Of a stretch of 8,285 nucleotides of DNA, positions 5,742-8,285 are shown piece by piece. The notes under the pieces were generated by a model. The model had not been told where the DNA came from. It did not search any database and was given only the letters and a program-made list of their open reading frames with translations. Made by a program: the position numbers and the translations under genes. The first letter of the stretch is position 1. The number at the start of each line of letters is the position of its first letter. The DNA is taken from NCBI GenBank assembly GCA_031273285.1, contig JAISSE010000247.1:1-8285 (forward strand), in the 5' to 3' direction. The DNA comes from Prevotellaceae bacterium. GTDB lineage: Bacteria; Bacteroidota; Bacteroidia; Bacteroidales; UBA932.

Positions 5742-7973
5742 CTATTTGCGGATATATCCGAACAATAAGCTGCTGCTCACCACGCTTACACTGCTCAAAG
5801 CCATTGCCGCACCGGCAATCATCGGATTGAGTAAAAAGCCGTTGAACGGATAAAGAATGCCCGCCGCTACGGGAATACCGATAAAATTATAGATAAAAGC
5901 CCAGAACAGATTCCGGCGGACAGTCCCGATTGTTCGGACGGACAAATTTATCGCTTCCGGAATTTTTGTCAAGTCGGACGAAACAATTATCATCTGGGCG
6001 GCATCGATTGCTATGTCGCTTCCCTTTCCCATTGCGATACTCAGGTCTGCCGAAGCAAGAGCGGCGCTGTCGTTGATTCCGTCGCCGACCATCGCGACAA
6101 TTTTACCGGCTGTTTGCAGATGTTTGACAAATTCGGCTTTCTCGTGAGGCAATATGCCCGATTTATAATGATTTATTCCGAGACTTGCAGCTATGCTGTT
6201 TGCGACCGCCTCACTGTCGCCCGTAAGCATATATACTTCCATATCTGCCGATTGCAGCTGCCGGATGGCGGCTTTTGATGTGTCCTTGATCCTGTCGGCT
6301 ATGGCAATTACAGCGATTGCATCCTGCCCGTCGGCAAACCATACCGGCGTTTTCGACTGTTTGCCGAACATGTCGGCTTCTTCAATCAACTGTCGGTCAA
6401 CGGATATATTGTTTTTGAGGATGAGATTATAATTTCCCGAATAATAAATCCGTCCGCCGACCACGCCTTTGACACCTTCGCCCGTCAGACTTTCAAAACT
6501 CTCGACCGAATCGGAGGTCTGTTCGCCGAAATAATGTACTATTGCTTCTGCCAGAGGATGTTCCGACCGTTTTTCGAGAGCGGACAAAACAGTTTTTTTG
6601 CTGTCGTCGCCATTCAGCCAGAAAATATCCGTAACAGCCGGTTTGCCTTCGGTGATTGTTCCGGTCTTGTCCAGAACTATCGCGTTGACTTTCCTTGCCG
6701 TTTCGATACTTTCCGCGTCTTTAATCAGTATCCCCTTTTCGGCGCCCTTGCCTATTCCGACCATGATTGCCGTAGGCGTTGCCAGTCCCAGTGCGCAGGG
6801 ACAGGCGATAATCAGCACGGTAACCAGTGCGAGCAAGCCGTTCGTAAACCCTTGGTCTCCACCGAAAACCATCCAAATCGCAAAGGAAAGTACGGCTATG
6901 CCGATTACCGCCGGAACAAATATCTTCACAATCCGGTCGACCGATTTCCTTACGGGCGTCCTGCTTCCCTGAGCATCCCGTACCATGCGGATAATCAGAG
7001 CAAGCAGGGTATTTTTGCCCGTCTTTTCGGGTTTGTACATGAAACTGCCTTTTTGATTGATTGTTCCGGCAAAAACCCTGTCGCCCCGCTGTTTCAGTAC
7101 AGGCATGGGTTCTCCGCTCAACATGCTTTCGTCAACGTATGAAACGCCTTCGTCGACAACTCCGTCGGCGGCTATCTTTTCGCCCGGACGCGCCAAAACA
7201 GTATCATCGACGGTCAATTTTTCGACGGGAATTTGAGTGTGAACGATTTTACCTTCTTCCCGACTGACAGTCATAACGGTGGCAGGTTGCAGTCCGATTA
7301 ATTTCTTCAGCGCCGACGAGGTTCTGTTTTTGGCTTTTTCTTCCAGAAAACGTCCCAGAAGGATAAAGGTAACTATCACGGCGGCAGACTCGAAGTAAAC
7401 ATGCGGATGAACTCCTCTTTTTATCCAGAAATCGGGAAACAGGGTATTGAAAACGCTGAACAGCCAGGCAATGCCCGTACTCAGCGCAACAAGCGTATCC
7501 ATATTGACCGAGTGATGTTTAGCCTGTTTCCATGCACTGATATAAAATTTACGTCCCCACAGAAAAATCACGGGAACGGACAGCGTACACATAATTTCGG
7601 CGGCATAAGGCATATCCATGAAAAACATGCTTATTATTAATACGGGCAGGGATAAAATCGCCGCCCACAACAGGTTATATTTCAAAGCATCAAGATTTTT
7701 TCTCCGAATCTTTTCCGATGCTTCGACGGAATCTTCCTCTTCATCTTCGTCGGCAAGCATATCGTAACCGGCATCCCGAACGGCGTCCCGCATGTCCTGC
7801 GGCGATATTATATCGGGTTGATATTCAACCGTTGCCGTTGCCGTCGCATAGTTTACCGAAGCGTTTACAACTCCGCTCTGTTTACGAACGGTGCTCTCGA
7901 TTCGCGCCGCACAGGCAGCGCAACCCATTTGAAGTACGGGAAATGTTCTTTTGACTGTTTTGTTTGCATTCAT
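5742..7973 (-). CDS. copA: Cu(+)-exporting P1B-type ATPase
   Basis: CopA pumps Cu(+) (or Ag(+)) out of the cytoplasm across the inner membrane using ATP. The 743 residues hold, in order: one HMA metal-binding domain (about 10-75) with MxCxxC at M16-C18-C21, an acidic linker DEDEEED (75-81), four membrane segments between about 99 and 208, the actuator domain with LSGEP (285-289), membrane segments around 350-370 and 376-400 with the CPC ion-binding motif at 391-393, and the phosphorylation site DKTGT with D435. Then come the HP motif at H472-P473, TGD at 584-586 and GDGIND at 630-635. The last two helices carry N688...Y695-N696...P701 and M724-S727-S728, the signature of Cu(+)-specific P1B-1 pumps. 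All catalytic residues are present. No copper-responsive regulator or chaperone gene is nearby. tRNA-Thr lies 51 nt upstream and deoC 50 nt downstream on the same strand. Confidence 0.96.
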   Translation of the reverse strand: MNANKTVKRTFPVLQMGCAACAARIESTVRKQSGVVNASVNYATATATVEYQPDIISPQDMRDAVRDAGYDMLADEDEEEDSVEASEKIRRKNLDALKYNLLWAAILSLPVLIISMFFMDMPYAAEIMCTLSVPVIFLWGRKFYISAWKQAKHHSVNMDTLVALSTGIAWLFSVFNTLFPDFWIKRGVHPHVYFESAAVIVTFILLGRFLEEKAKNRTSSALKKLIGLQPATVMTVSREEGKIVHTQIPVEKLTVDDTVLARPGEKIAADGVVDEGVSYVDESMLSGEPMPVLKQRGDRVFAGTINQKGSFMYKPEKTGKNTLLALIIRMVRDAQGSRTPVRKSVDRIVKIFVPAVIGIAVLSFAIWMVFGGDQGFTNGLLALVTVLIIACPCALGLATPTAIMVGIGKGAEKGILIKDAESIETARKVNAIVLDKTGTITEGKPAVTDIFWLNGDDSKKTVLSALEKRSEHPLAEAIVHYFGEQTSDSVESFESLTGEGVKGVVGGRIYYSGNYNLILKNNISVDRQLIEEADMFGKQSKTPVWFADGQDAIAVIAIADRIKDTSKAAIRQLQSADMEVYMLTGDSEAVANSIAASLGINHYKSGILPHEKAEFVKHLQTAGKIVAMVGDGINDSAALASADLSIAMGKGSDIAIDAAQMIIVSSDLTKIPEAINLSVRTIGTVRRNLFWAFIYNFIGIPVAAGILYPFNGFLLNPMIAGAAMALSSVSVVSSSLLFGYIRK

Positions 7974-7990
7974 ATTCGTGAAAAGTTTAA

Positions 7991-8021
7991 TTAAAATATC
8001 CGTTTAGACGGAAGCAACAAA
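7991..8021 (-). promoter_or_regulatory. Weak candidate copA promoter with a dyad in its spacer
   Basis: On the minus strand TTTG (8021-8018), a 19-nt spacer and TATTTTAA (7998-7991) give correct spacing, but the -7 box matches only four of six fixed positions. The spacer contains the dyad TCCGT-CTAA-ACGGA (7999-8012), which may be a regulator site or a weak hairpin. If real, the leader is about 12 nt. Otherwise copA may be read from the tRNA-Thr promoter. Confidence 0.3.
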
Positions 8022-8024
8022 CAG

Positions 8025-8097
8025 AGCCGAAAACCGGACTCGAACCGGTGACCTATTCATTACGAATGAATTGCTCTACCAACTGAGCTATTTCGGC
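8025..8097 (-). tRNA. tRNA-Thr (anticodon CGT)
   Basis: On the minus strand a 73-nt cloverleaf folds fully. The acceptor GCCGAAA pairs with TTTCGGC over seven pairs, and the D stem is GCTC/GAGC. The anticodon stem ATTCA/TGAAT holds the loop TTCGTAA with anticodon CGT, and the T stem ACCGG/CCGGT holds the loop TTCGAGT. The discriminator is T at 8025. CCA is not encoded. Confidence 0.96.
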
Positions 8098-8113
8098 GTA
8101 CAAAACGGCGCTG

Positions 8114-8121
8114 CAAAGTTA
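8114..8121 (-). promoter_or_regulatory. -7 element of the tRNA-Thr promoter
   Basis: The minus strand reads TAACTTTG, a full match to TAnnTTTG, ending 16 nt before the mature tRNA 5' end. No TTTG stands at the usual distance upstream; the region is a T/A-rich run instead. Confidence 0.6.
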
Positions 8122-8177
8122 AATCATTTTATCGAAAAAACTATCTTTTTGAAAAATTTCGACAGAGACTGAGGATT

Positions 8178-8282
8178 CGGCATGCGGATGACGCGGATTT
8201 TAAGGATTTACGCAGATAAATAAAATAATCAAACAAAAAAGAATCTGCGAAAATCCTTAAAATCCGCGTTATCCGCGTGCTG
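8178..8282. repeat. Inverted repeat with 40-bp arms at the right edge
   Basis: The arm 8178-8217 pairs with 8243-8282 at 36 of 40 positions, leaving a 25-nt AT-rich loop. The arms contain GCGGATTTTAAGGATT and end in CGCAGAT near the loop. The element may extend past the window. No reading frame or transposase is inside; it resembles non-autonomous dispersed repeats seen in intergenic DNA of many bacteria. It lies upstream of the tRNA-Thr promoter. Confidence 0.85.
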
Positions 8283-8285
8283 TTC

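Noticed and set aside
5749..5760. Perfect 12-bp palindrome CGGATATATCCG at the end of copA.
   Set aside because: It lies inside the coding sequence and has no U-run after it, so there is no support for a terminator or operator.
6534..7142. A 202-codon plus-strand open frame opposite copA.
   Set aside because: copA is complete with all catalytic motifs in the other strand; this frame has no recognisable domain and no promoter.

Overview
The window looks like a chromosomal segment from a member of the Bacteroidota, most likely Bacteroidales. Four signs point there: promoters of the form TTTG-N19/20-TAnnTTTG, start codons without a Shine-Dalgarno sequence and with A-rich leaders, a SusC-like outer-membrane protein with a carboxypeptidase-regulatory-like N-terminal domain, and a DUF4251 lipoprotein-like or periplasmic protein. 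The assignment rests on these features only; there is no 16S rRNA gene or other phylogenetic marker here.

Layout. At 1-66 (minus strand) are the first 22 codons of a gene that leaves the window on the left, with a near-perfect promoter just upstream. From about 139 to 464 there is a nested, multi-layer palindromic repeat without coding capacity. From 603 to 3503 (plus) lies a 966-residue TonB-receptor-like outer-membrane beta-barrel protein with a glycine-rich C-terminal tail. After a 196-nt spacer holding two imperfect hairpins and a textbook promoter comes tRNA-Lys(TTT) at 3700-3772. It is followed only 16 nt later by a GNAT acetyltransferase (3789-4292), which is probably read from the tRNA promoter. 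The 3' end of that gene runs into a mosaic of short dispersed repeats (4271-4510) that supplies its stop codon. Next is a secreted DUF4251 protein (4566-5033), which overlaps tail-to-tail by 20 bp with deoC, deoxyribose-phosphate aldolase (5014-5691, minus). Upstream of deoC on the same strand is copA, a Cu(+)-exporting P1B-type ATPase (5742-7973, minus), and upstream of that is tRNA-Thr(CGT) (8025-8097, minus). The right edge (8178-8282) is a 36/40 inverted repeat with a 25-nt loop.

How the pieces fit. The coding content is ordinary housekeeping and envelope material: an outer-membrane barrel, copper efflux, deoxynucleoside salvage and two tRNAs. I see no defence system, mobile-element enzyme or biosynthetic cluster. 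The more unusual content is in the organisation. Each of the two tRNA genes has a protein gene directly behind it on the same strand. Four of the non-coding stretches carry dyads or dispersed repeats. Two genes have 3' ends shaped by their surroundings, one by a repeat and one by a convergent neighbour.
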